Shown here one piece after another: positions 6,377-14,514 of a stretch of DNA of 22,292 nucleotides. The DNA is from Strigomonas culicis. Lineage: Eukaryota; Euglenozoa; Kinetoplastea; Trypanosomatida; Trypanosomatidae. The stretch spans positions 1-22,292 of the forward strand of contig AUXH01000309.1 of assembly GCA_000482145.1 (NCBI GenBank), given 5' to 3'. Positions within the stretch are counted from its first letter, which is position 1; the number at the start of each line of letters is the position of its first letter. The notes below the pieces were generated by a model, which saw nothing but the letters and a program-made list of their open reading frames with translations, was not told the origin of the DNA and made no database searches. Both the position numbers and the translations under genes were made by a program.

Positions 6377-9064
6377 ATGTTAAAGAACATGAGTTTGAAG
6401 CAGGCTCTGGCGGCGTGCCTCGTGGCACTGCTGTTGTGCCTGGTGGGCGCGCCGGGTGTGGACGCGGCCGCGCTGAAGTGGGCGGTGCTCATCGACCTCA
6501 CGCGCAGCTCACTCAATGTAACGACCTTCACGCAGGGCATCCAGCACTACATCACCACCAACACGAGCTTCGCGGCTGTGAACGGGTCCACCTACTTCGC
6601 GGAGAGCCCGACTATCCTGAACAGCGACGGCGACTTCATCACGGCGCTGCAGCTCGTGAGCGACCTCGTGTCGAACAAGAGCGCCCTGCCAGACGTTCTC
6701 TTCCTCGGAGAGACGACAGACATCTCGATCGCGGTGTCGGATTTTTTGCGGACGGACACGACGACGGCGAATATTCTGCTCGTGTCCATCCACGGCTCGA
6801 ACTCGCGCCTGTGTGACCCGTCGACCAACACGCGCACGGTGTGCATTGTGCCGCGCGATCTCCTCAACCTGCGCGGGCTGCTGGAGACGACCTCGGCGCA
6901 GCTGCAGTGGTCCTCCGTGGCGGTCGTCTACAGTAACAGCGGCTACGGCGACGGGGTGAAGTCCGCGCTGGCCGGGCAGATCCAGGCTGCCTCCACGACG
7001 CCGACGGTGGTCGCGGAGGCCACCATGAACCCCGCCGGCACCGACGACGAGGACGACACGCTGGTCGCGGCCCTCCTCAAGTACAAGCCGAAGGGGATCG
7101 CGTGCTTTGTGCGCGAGTCGCAGATGAACCGCCTGCGCAGCGCGCTCGTCCGCGCCAACGCGAGCGATGTGTTCCTCATGGGCTCCCGCGAGTGCCTCAA
7201 CGTGCTGCCGAACCTCACCGGCACCTACAGCCCGCTGACGGCGGCGTGGGGCGCCATCTACGCCTCCAAGTACTACGCCGTGGAGGACTTCGTCGCGGGC
7301 GGCTACTTCCCCACGGACGACTTGGACCCCTACGGCGCCTTCATCATCAGCCACCTGCTCGACGGCATGTACATGATCTCGGCCGCAGGCGGCACGTCCA
7401 GTATGACTGCCCTCCGCGCGACGTCCTTCCGCGGCTTCAGCGGCGACGTCGCCTTTGACAGCATCTACTACCAACGCGTCGAGATGACCTACGCGGTCAC
7501 GACGGCGAGCTACGGCGTGGATGCGCCGCTCGTGACGTGGTACCTGAAGGACTACTCGAGCACGGCCGTGCAGACCAACACGAAGGCCGCGATCACGGCT
7601 GCCCTCATCACGGACTCCCCGCTGCGCGCCGTGAAGGTGTGTATGACGTCCGCGCCCTCCTGTGGCGACACGGAGCTCATGTGGTCGATGCTCTACGTCC
7701 TCGCCAAGTACAACAGCGAGCTGGAAAGCAGCTCCAGCAGCATCCCCTTCATCACGCAGGCGATCAACACGGGGGCGAGCGGCGTCAGCGGGCTCTCGTC
7801 GCTCATCCCCGTCGCGCGCACGTGCTCCGTCATCGCGGGACCCGGGCGCTCCAGCATCGCGGTGGCCCTCACGCCGGTGATCAACGAGTTCGCCGTGGCG
7901 CAGCTCGACTACGCGTCCGCCAACGACTTCTTCACGGACGAGGAGTACTCGTACCCGTACTTCTCGCGCAGCGTCCCACAGAACTCCTTCAACTTTCTCG
8001 CCTACGGCGACCTCTGTGCGTGGTATGCGTGGGAGCGGGTCATCATCGTCTCCATGAACGACGCGTACGGCATCACTCGCGCCTCGTCGCTCTCCTCGTC
8101 GATGAAACGCAACAACATCTATGTCGAGAAGACGTACTACCTCGACGACCTGGGGGCGTCCACCATCACGACCGTGCTGGACACCATTTACAAGACGGAC
8201 GTTAGCCGCATCATCTTCATGATGATCAGCGGGACCGAGGCGGGCGCCAGCACCTTCTTCAACCTGGCGGACAGCCTCTCCTACATGTCCAAGTACGTCT
8301 TCTTCCTCAGCAAGGACTTGTGCGCCTACGGCGACACGAGCCCCTCCGCGCGTAAGAAGCTTGTCAGCTCCATCTGCATGTTCCCATACGTGTCCTCGTC
8401 GCGTCTGACGAGCCTCAACACGGCATTCGCGAGCGACACGACGGTGCAGTCGACGATGAAGCTGACGCTGAGCGACGGCGGCTTTGTGTCGCAGCTAGCG
8501 AAATGTAGCCTCAGCACCATCCGCGCGCAGAACGGGTTTGCGGTGGATGCCGGCTATGCACTCATCGACGTCGTGGACCGCATGGTCACCGCCGGTGCCT
8601 CCTTCAATGTGAGCGCGAACATCAAGAAGTACATACGCAGCACAACCATCAACAAGTTCACGTCGAACTTCTCCATCGACTCGACGGGCAACCGCGACTT
8701 CGCGGCGTACAACTTCGACATTCAGACCCCCACCGATGTCGTCACCTTCGCCCTCTGGAGCCAGAAGCAGACGCCCAACTTCCAGGCCACCGTGGACGAC
8801 TTCACGTGGCTCACGGGGTCGACCACGGTGCCGCTGGACACGTTCCGCGACATGAGCTTCGTGCTCAGCTCCTCCTTCACCGCGTCGCCGGGTACGATTG
8901 TGTTGACCGTGCTGGGCTTCGTCGGCACCATCATGGTGTTCTTCTTTTGCTACAGGCATTACAAGATGCAGAAGCTTATCGAACATGCTCTTCTTAGCAG
9001 TGAAATACCTGTCACCGATGAGGAGCTGCGTCGCCTCAGAGGGGAAGTAGATCCAGTTGAGTGA
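6377..9064 (+). CDS. Single-pass surface receptor with tandem ANF-receptor/PBP1-like ectodomains
   Basis: 895 aa from the first ATG; a second Met at residue 5 (6389) is an equally possible start. A signal peptide fits residues 1-30. A first periplasmic-binding-like region follows (about 34-400). The second (about 440-830) holds the best family signature: GPGRSS (488-493), then an ALTPVINEFAVAQLDYASA-type stretch and YPYFSRSVP (from Y526), followed by a W-E-R-V-I-I-V strand and an AYG turn. These match type I periplasmic-binding/ANF-receptor ligand-binding domains. One membrane helix spans about 840-862, followed by a 33-residue tail with no enzymatic domain. About eight NxS/T sequons suit an extracellular location. 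Trypanosomatid receptor adenylate cyclases share the plan of a large ectodomain plus one helix, but here the cyclase domain is absent because the frame ends cleanly with AT-rich DNA after it. Ligand and signalling partner are unknown. Confidence 0.85.
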   Translation: MLKNMSLKQALAACLVALLLCLVGAPGVDAAALKWAVLIDLTRSSLNVTTFTQGIQHYITTNTSFAAVNGSTYFAESPTILNSDGDFITALQLVSDLVSNKSALPDVLFLGETTDISIAVSDFLRTDTTTANILLVSIHGSNSRLCDPSTNTRTVCIVPRDLLNLRGLLETTSAQLQWSSVAVVYSNSGYGDGVKSALAGQIQAASTTPTVVAEATMNPAGTDDEDDTLVAALLKYKPKGIACFVRESQMNRLRSALVRANASDVFLMGSRECLNVLPNLTGTYSPLTAAWGAIYASKYYAVEDFVAGGYFPTDDLDPYGAFIISHLLDGMYMISAAGGTSSMTALRATSFRGFSGDVAFDSIYYQRVEMTYAVTTASYGVDAPLVTWYLKDYSSTAVQTNTKAAITAALITDSPLRAVKVCMTSAPSCGDTELMWSMLYVLAKYNSELESSSSSIPFITQAINTGASGVSGLSSLIPVARTCSVIAGPGRSSIAVALTPVINEFAVAQLDYASANDFFTDEEYSYPYFSRSVPQNSFNFLAYGDLCAWYAWERVIIVSMNDAYGITRASSLSSSMKRNNIYVEKTYYLDDLGASTITTVLDTIYKTDVSRIIFMMISGTEAGASTFFNLADSLSYMSKYVFFLSKDLCAYGDTSPSARKKLVSSICMFPYVSSSRLTSLNTAFASDTTVQSTMKLTLSDGGFVSQLAKCSLSTIRAQNGFAVDAGYALIDVVDRMVTAGASFNVSANIKKYIRSTTINKFTSNFSIDSTGNRDFAAYNFDIQTPTDVVTFALWSQKQTPNFQATVDDFTWLTGSTTVPLDTFRDMSFVLSSSFTASPGTIVLTVLGFVGTIMVFFFCYRHYKMQKLIEHALLSSEIPVTDEELRRLRGEVDPVE

Positions 9065-9468
9065 GCATAATAAAAAAAAAGGGAAACAGATGCCGCCACA
9101 ATAGTAAGAGCTATAGAAGGACCGAAACAATCATCATTATAAAAATGTGCTCATGGAGATTGGAGAGTGAGAACGAGTGCAGAAGAACAACTGTAATTGT
9201 TGGTGGTGTTTCATGAGGCTGTTTGAGTACGCATACATTGCTCCCTTCCGCTTACTTTTTTTTTTTTTCGTTTGTTAAGGTATAACTACGGTGTCATTAT
9301 TGCTCTCTATTGCTGGGCGGAATGTGTGTTTGTGTGTATAGGTGTGCATGTTTTTGTTGTTTCTAATCCGCAATCTGTGTGTATTCTCTATTTCAAGAAA
9401 AGGGAAAAAAGACGCCAGTTCTAGCAGTGAAGGTACTTTATTTCTTCCTTCTGTAGTCAAACGTGCAT
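9065..9468. other. Spacer between the receptor and helicase-like genes
   Basis: AT- and TG-rich 3' UTR/intergenic sequence with a T13 run near 9256. No coding frame or RNA gene is recognised. Confidence 0.6.
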
Positions 9469-9506
9469 TGTCTCTTCTGTTCTCTCTTCAGTTTTCTTTT
9501 TCTTAG
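9469..9506 (+). promoter_or_regulatory. Polypyrimidine tract and probable trans-splice acceptor for the helicase-like gene
   Basis: A strong C/T tract ends in AG at 9505-9506, with another AG inside it at 9490-9491. The resulting leader of about 141 nt has no ATG and contains the nested inverted repeat at 9516-9577. Confidence 0.55.
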
Positions 9507-9515
9507 TTTTTATAT

Positions 9516-9577
9516 TCTCTATATATCTATCTCGATCTCTCTATCTGTATATACATAGATAGAGATACTTATAGAGA
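9516..9577 (+). promoter_or_regulatory. Nested inverted repeat in the 5' UTR of the helicase-like gene
   Basis: Inner arms TCTCTATCT (9538-9546) and AGATAGAGA (9557-9565) are separated by 10 bases. Outer arms TCTCTATA (9516-9523) and TATAGAGA (9570-9577) bracket them. If the acceptor at 9505-9506 is used, the RNA could form a two-tier AU-rich hairpin ahead of the start codon. It could also be a by-product of TCTA/TAGA microsatellite drift. Confidence 0.5.
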
Positions 9578-9647
9578 GAGGTACGTATTTTAAAAAACAG
9601 AAAAAGGTACTAACCCATAAAAAGAGAAACAAAAGAGAATAGAAGGG

Positions 9648-12600
9648 ATGCTGAACTTCCCTACCGTGTCGCTCGACGGGCCGGCCCCGACGACGCCGGC
9701 GCACCTCGCCGCGGCGGCGCAGCGCCAGCAGCAGGAGGCCGCGCGCGGTGGCGGCGCGGCGCCCAGCTACCACTACGTACTCGACGTCCCGGTGAGCCAG
9801 GCGGACATCGAGCGGCGCCACCAGCTGCTGCAGGAGGGCGCGCCGCAGCTCCAGCCGCCGCAGCTCCGCGCGAGCGCCTTCCGCACGGCGGAGTCCGTGC
9901 TGGCGCTGCCGGAGGTGTCGCAGCGGCAGGCGGCGGTGCACAAGCTGGCGCCGCTCCCGCCCTTCAGCCCGAGTGCGGTCGTCTTCCTCCCCGCGACGAA
10001 GCTGCTCAAGTTGCGGCGCGAGTGGCTGCCGCACCGCCAGCGCTTCCCACTGCAGCAGCAGCGCATCGAGTTCCTGGACACGGTGCTGAACAGCTCGGTG
10101 GTGGCCGTCGTGGGCGGCCCCGGCAGCGGCAAGACGCTGCAGCTGCCACTCATCCTCTCCGAGAACGAGGCCTTCAAGCGGCGCCGCGTCCTGCTCGTGA
10201 GCGCGACGGCCGTGGCGGCGCAGCTGACCGCGCGCCGGCTGCGCGAGGAGCGCGGCGAGGATGTGCGGACGGGCCGGACGGTCACGGCCGCGCTGCCGCT
10301 CGCGCAGGAGGCCACCGAGGGGAGCCTCATCGTCGTCACCACCGCGGAGGTGCTGCTGCGGCAGCTGCTGTGCGACCCGACCCTCATCGGCGTCGGCGTC
10401 GTGCTCTTCGACGACGTGCACCTCCGCGACGAGCGGACCGAGCTGTGCTTTTCACTGCTCCGCGACTTGATGGCCCAGGAGGCGAAGGCGGCCGTGAAGC
10501 CGTCCATGCGCGTCATCCTGAACAGCGTCGAGGAGAGCGCCGTGACGCCTGTGTTGGAGTTTTTCCGTGGCCAGCGCACGGCCGTCTTCGCCGTCGCGGC
10601 GCCCCCCGCCCCCCACGCGACGCTCTACGTGGAGGAGGCACTGCAGTGGCTCAAGGCGTGCGAGAAGGAAGGCCCCTTTGTGTGCACCGACACGACGAGG
10701 GAGATCGCCAAGTACGCCGAGGATGTCGACGTCGTCTCGCGCGTGATGGAGGTGACGGAGACGAACTTCACGAGCCTCGGCAAGCTGCAGTCCGTGTGGT
10801 CCGATCTCGTGTGGCAGTGCGTGGAGCAGTACGACCGCGCGGACCGCGCGCGCGCCGCGGCGGGGGCGGCGCTGCCTGCCGTCGTCGTGATCGGCCCCAA
10901 CCCTTTTGTGCTGCAGCTGCTACACGAGGAGTTGGCGCTGCGCGACGAAACGCTGCAGCGCGGCCTCCGCGTGCACCTCCTCTCCGAGAGCCAGACGCCC
11001 TTCCAGACGTTTGTCGACATCGCCGCCTACCCGACGGCCGCCGCGGATGCGGCGCAGCGCTGCCTGCTTCTGGCCACGCCGGAGCTGGCGCTGACGGTGC
11101 TGCCGTCGTCGTTCCCCGTCGGCCTGGTAGTCGACTTGGCGCGACAGACGCAACGCAGCCTCGACCTCGGGGTCCTGTGCGACCACAGCACGACGCCGTA
11201 CGCCTCCATCGCCGCGCTGCGTCACCGCCGCACGCTGAGCCTGCGGCCGGAGAGCATGGTCGTGCAGCTCATACCCAAGAGCATCCTCCACAGCACGCAG
11301 CACCGCCGCCAGAGCACGGACGTGACGCAGCACCTCCTGTTCCAGCTGCCGTACGAGCGCTACGTGCAGCTCTACGAGGTGCTGCAGGCGCGGGAGGAAG
11401 CCCTCGCGGACGCCCGCGCCGGCGACAAGGAGCGCCACGGCACGGTGGCCAGCGCCGTCGCGGCGCTCGCCCCGCTCCACCTTGTGGGGGTGCCCGCGGC
11501 GACCCACGCCCGCTACGAACATGCAAGACGCGCCCTCGCGCTCGTCGAGAGCAACCTCTTCGCGGCGGGGCACCTCAGCGCCGACGCCGCGGGCGTGCGC
11601 CTCACGCCGATCGGCGTCGCGGCGTGCTGTGTGCCGCTGCCCACGACGCTCGTCCGCACGCTGTGCCTCGCGCCGCTCTTCCAGTGCACGCTGGAGGCCT
11701 CGCTCATCGCGGCGCTCTGGTCCACCGCGGACCTCTTCGAGGGCCGCGCCGGTGCGGACGTCCCGGCGGAGCAGCTCGACCTGGTGCGGGAGGCGCGCGC
11801 CTACTTCTCGCGCGACGCGCTCAGCGACGTCGTGGGCGCCTTTAACGTGTACAAGATGTGGCTCAGCATGCGGGGCGCGCCCGAGGACGAGGCCGACTTT
11901 CTCGCCGAGTGCGGCGCCTCCAAGGCCAGCCTCGAGGCCGTCCGCGCCACCCACGCCGCGCTCTACGCCCGCGGGCGGCAGCTCGGCCTCTTCCCGCCCC
12001 TGGCAGGGGGGCAGGAGAACGAAGAGGGGGAGGAGGGGGAGGACGGCGCGTGCGTGGCCTTCCTCCAACGGAAGGTGGAGGCCCTCTCGGATGAGGTCAT
12101 TCTGGGCGCGCCGGTGCGGGGCTGTCTGACCGCCGTGCTCTACCCGCACTGCGTGGTGCCCGCGCCGGACGGCGCCGCGTTCCTCATGGACGGCTCGCAC
12201 CACATCGTCCACCGCAAGGAGGACGGCGCGGTGACCACCACCGCCTCGGCCCGCCTCGCGGTGTTCGGCGGCCACAGCGTGCTGACCGCGTCGGACGCGG
12301 CCGTGCAGCGCGCGGCCGGTCGCCCGTTCCTCTACGTGAGCAAGCAGGTCGCTGCGAGCCGCACCGGCGCGCGGGCGGCGCCCGTCGCGGTGCTGGACTA
12401 CGGCGTGCCGCTCGAGGAGGGTGCCGCGCTTGCCTTCTGCGGCGAGAGCCACGAGCGGCCCAAGAGCGCGCCGCTGCGCTGCCGCGGCTGGATGCCGGCC
12501 CTCACGGCCGCGTGGCGCCAGACGCGGAAGGCGCGGCTGCTGCCGCCGCCCGCGCAGCTGCCGCCGGCCTCCATCCCGCTGCACTCGTACGACACGATCC

Positions 12601-14174
12601 ACGCGAAGAACGTGGTGGTCACGACGGACCACAGCCTGCACTTCACGATGCGGGCCACCTCCGCCCATTGGCTCCGGCAGTTCCGCAGCTACGCGCAGCA
12701 GTACCTGTACGCCCTCGTGCACGAGCGCGGCTATGCGCCGGCCGCCTTCGGCGCGGCGCTCGCGGACGCCTGGCGGTGGTGGGGGCGGCGCGGCAGCGAG
12801 GGGCGCGAGTGGCTGCGCGCGGCGCGCCAGGCGCCCCCGCGCGGCGCCGCGCCCGCGCGCCGGCTCTACGGCTACTACCTCTTCGACACCGCGGCCGGCA
12901 AGCCGCAGCCGACGCAGCCGCCCGCGGCCGCGGCGCAGCTCGCCGAGCGCGAGGCGGAGGCCGCGCAGGACGACACGCAGCAGCCGACTGTCTTCCAGGG
13001 CAAGCGGCCGCCGGCGGACATGGAGGAGCTCTACCGTACGTGCGTGGAGAGCGTCGCGGAGAGCGGCTCGCGCGACATTGAGGCGCGCCTCCTGAGCGAC
13101 CAGTCGAACTACTTCTCCTTTCTCGACCCCGACGATGAGTACCACGAGTACTACCTCTACCTTCTCCGCCAGGCCGCGCCGGACCTGGAGATCCTCGGCG
13201 ATCACCTGGAGGAGCTCGTCCAGTTTCTGGAGACGCTCGAGGTCGAGCTGCGCGGCGAGCTGGGGCTGCCGGACCCGGCGCAGCAGGCAGACGCCGTCGC
13301 GCCGGCCGCGGCGCCGGACTACGAGGTCGAGGAGCTGGAGGCCACCGCGACGTACAACGACGGCGGGGTGCAGATGGAAGAGGCGGCCGTGAGCTACCAC
13401 AAGAGCGGCGGCGCCCCGCCGCCGCCGCCGCAACAGCAGCAGCAGCAGCAGCAGCCGGAAGAGGAGGAAGAGCCGCAGCAGCAGCAGCAGCCGTTTGCCG
13501 ACACCCACGAGGACCCGACCGCGGTGGAGCCACGTGTGGCCGCGCGGCCCCCGCCGGCGTCGCCCCCGCCGGTGGCCGAGACGTCCGGGCTCCTGTCGAA
13601 CGAGAGCATCGTGGCCTCCATCCAGGCCCTGCAGCGCAGCTACGCGCCGCCGTCGACGCAGGAGCTGCTGGCACTGCTCGGCGCGCCCCTCCCCGCCGTG
13701 CCGCCGCCGCCGCCGGCGAACCCGCTCGCGGTGCCGCCGCCGCCGCTGCCGGCGAAGGTCGTCGAGGAGCGCGCGCCGTCCGTGCTGGTGTACCCCGTGC
13801 CGGACCGCGCCATCACGAACCTGCCGCTGCAGCTCGCGCGCGCGCTGGGCGAGACGCTCGGCATGCGCGTCGGCCCGACGCTCATCGTCGGCAACATCGC
13901 GCGCATCAACGTGCCGAACCGCGCGGTGCAGGAGCGCGCACTGGAGCTGAAGCACTTCACGTGCATGGACAAGGAGCTATACCTCTTCCGCAACGACCGC
14001 ATTATTGACAACCCGGAGCGCGAGTGGGGCGGCCCCAGGGGCGGCAGCCGCTGGGGCCGCGACGCGCCGGACGCCGGCGCGCGCCGCCACGCACCACCGT
14101 CGCGAGCGGAGCTGGACGCGCCCGCCGCTGGCCGTAGCACGCGGCAACGCCGGACGCCCCCCAGGACACCGTAG
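9648..14174 (+). CDS. DEAH/RHA-type RNA helicase-like protein with degenerate motifs
   Basis: 1508 aa. The RecA1 region has an intact Walker A, GGPGSGKT (156-163), and a recognisable TAEVLLRQLL motif Ib. DEAH is DDVH (255-258). Motif Ia has SAT (185-187) instead of a QPRR-type sequence. The usual SAT of motif III reads NSVEES (292-297). Motif V is TPELALT (477-483), and the QRxGRxGR motif VI is replaced by ALRHRRTLS (from about 523). After RecA2 comes a good HA2-like region (about 600-720, with SNLFAAGHL then LTPIGVAACCVPLPTTL) and an OB-fold-like part. This order is specific to DEAH/RHA helicases, which unwind or remodel RNPs. ATP may still bind, but coupling and unwinding look impaired, so a scaffold or pseudo-helicase role is inferred. 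The C-terminal third has Pro/Gln/Glu runs (Q8 from 1262), a possible small folded region (about 1380-1450) and an Arg/Gly-rich end. No clear mitochondrial presequence is seen. Confidence 0.85.
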   Translation: MLNFPTVSLDGPAPTTPAHLAAAAQRQQQEAARGGGAAPSYHYVLDVPVSQADIERRHQLLQEGAPQLQPPQLRASAFRTAESVLALPEVSQRQAAVHKLAPLPPFSPSAVVFLPATKLLKLRREWLPHRQRFPLQQQRIEFLDTVLNSSVVAVVGGPGSGKTLQLPLILSENEAFKRRRVLLVSATAVAAQLTARRLREERGEDVRTGRTVTAALPLAQEATEGSLIVVTTAEVLLRQLLCDPTLIGVGVVLFDDVHLRDERTELCFSLLRDLMAQEAKAAVKPSMRVILNSVEESAVTPVLEFFRGQRTAVFAVAAPPAPHATLYVEEALQWLKACEKEGPFVCTDTTREIAKYAEDVDVVSRVMEVTETNFTSLGKLQSVWSDLVWQCVEQYDRADRARAAAGAALPAVVVIGPNPFVLQLLHEELALRDETLQRGLRVHLLSESQTPFQTFVDIAAYPTAAADAAQRCLLLATPELALTVLPSSFPVGLVVDLARQTQRSLDLGVLCDHSTTPYASIAALRHRRTLSLRPESMVVQLIPKSILHSTQHRRQSTDVTQHLLFQLPYERYVQLYEVLQAREEALADARAGDKERHGTVASAVAALAPLHLVGVPAATHARYEHARRALALVESNLFAAGHLSADAAGVRLTPIGVAACCVPLPTTLVRTLCLAPLFQCTLEASLIAALWSTADLFEGRAGADVPAEQLDLVREARAYFSRDALSDVVGAFNVYKMWLSMRGAPEDEADFLAECGASKASLEAVRATHAALYARGRQLGLFPPLAGGQENEEGEEGEDGACVAFLQRKVEALSDEVILGAPVRGCLTAVLYPHCVVPAPDGAAFLMDGSHHIVHRKEDGAVTTTASARLAVFGGHSVLTASDAAVQRAAGRPFLYVSKQVAASRTGARAAPVAVLDYGVPLEEGAALAFCGESHERPKSAPLRCRGWMPALTAAWRQTRKARLLPPPAQLPPASIPLHSYDTIHAKNVVVTTDHSLHFTMRATSAHWLRQFRSYAQQYLYALVHERGYAPAAFGAALADAWRWWGRRGSEGREWLRAARQAPPRGAAPARRLYGYYLFDTAAGKPQPTQPPAAAAQLAEREAEAAQDDTQQPTVFQGKRPPADMEELYRTCVESVAESGSRDIEARLLSDQSNYFSFLDPDDEYHEYYLYLLRQAAPDLEILGDHLEELVQFLETLEVELRGELGLPDPAQQADAVAPAAAPDYEVEELEATATYNDGGVQMEEAAVSYHKSGGAPPPPPQQQQQQQQPEEEEEPQQQQQPFADTHEDPTAVEPRVAARPPPASPPPVAETSGLLSNESIVASIQALQRSYAPPSTQELLALLGAPLPAVPPPPPANPLAVPPPPLPAKVVEERAPSVLVYPVPDRAITNLPLQLARALGETLGMRVGPTLIVGNIARINVPNRAVQERALELKHFTCMDKELYLFRNDRIIDNPEREWGGPRGGSRWGRDAPDAGARRHAPPSRAELDAPAAGRSTRQRRTPPRTP
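13414..13492 (+). repeat. Pro/Gln/Glu codon-repeat tract inside the helicase-like gene
   Basis: Successive runs of CCG, CAG, GAG/GAA and CAG codons encode about P5, Q8, E5 and Q5. It is a slippage-prone, disordered linker between the folded part and the C-terminal region. Confidence 0.9.
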
Positions 14175-14229
14175 GGGGGGGGAGCGCATCCAAAGCAGTC
14201 TGCCCAATGAGCTCAAGTGGACGCTGTAA
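14174..14229 (+). other. G9 run and coding-like sequence just past the helicase-like stop
   Basis: The TAG stop shares its G with a run of nine G (14174-14182). GC-rich sequence then continues to a TAA at 14227-14229 in the frame shifted by one base, ending in a peptide such as SLPNELKWTL, exactly where AT-rich DNA begins. A C6 run just before the stop could hide a one-base error or polymorphism. Confidence 0.4.
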
Positions 14230-14393
14230 GGCTTTAAAAAAAAAAGTAGACGTGTGTGGTTTAACTGATACATTTATAATACAAACCTCTTTACCATATT
14301 TAAAAGAAAAAAAAGTGAAGAAGACGAATGGAACGGCTCTTTTTGTGGTGCTGTTGGCTACACGTAATCAAGGGTAGTATGGTGCTGTATGTG
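14230..14393. other. Spacer upstream of the RPAC1 gene
   Basis: A-rich 3' UTR/intergenic DNA without recognisable features. Confidence 0.6.
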
Positions 14394-14439
14394 TTTTTAT
14401 TATTCTCTCTTTCTCTCTCGCCCACTTTCCTTGATGAAG
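14394..14439 (+). promoter_or_regulatory. Polypyrimidine tract and probable trans-splice acceptor for RPAC1
   Basis: A T/C tract (14394-14430) is followed by the first AG at 14438-14439, giving a leader of about 75 nt without ATG. Confidence 0.55.
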
Positions 14440-14514
14440 CAAAAGAGTAAAAAGGGTAACGGCAAAGAGTACATATTACAATAGTATTCACTGCGTACAA
14501 GTAAAAAGGGAAAA

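Noticed and set aside
10920..13955. 1011-codon minus-strand open frame opposite the helicase-like gene
   Set aside because: It is a shadow frame with low-complexity Arg/Ala/Leu/Gly composition; the + strand frame carries Walker A and HA2 features.
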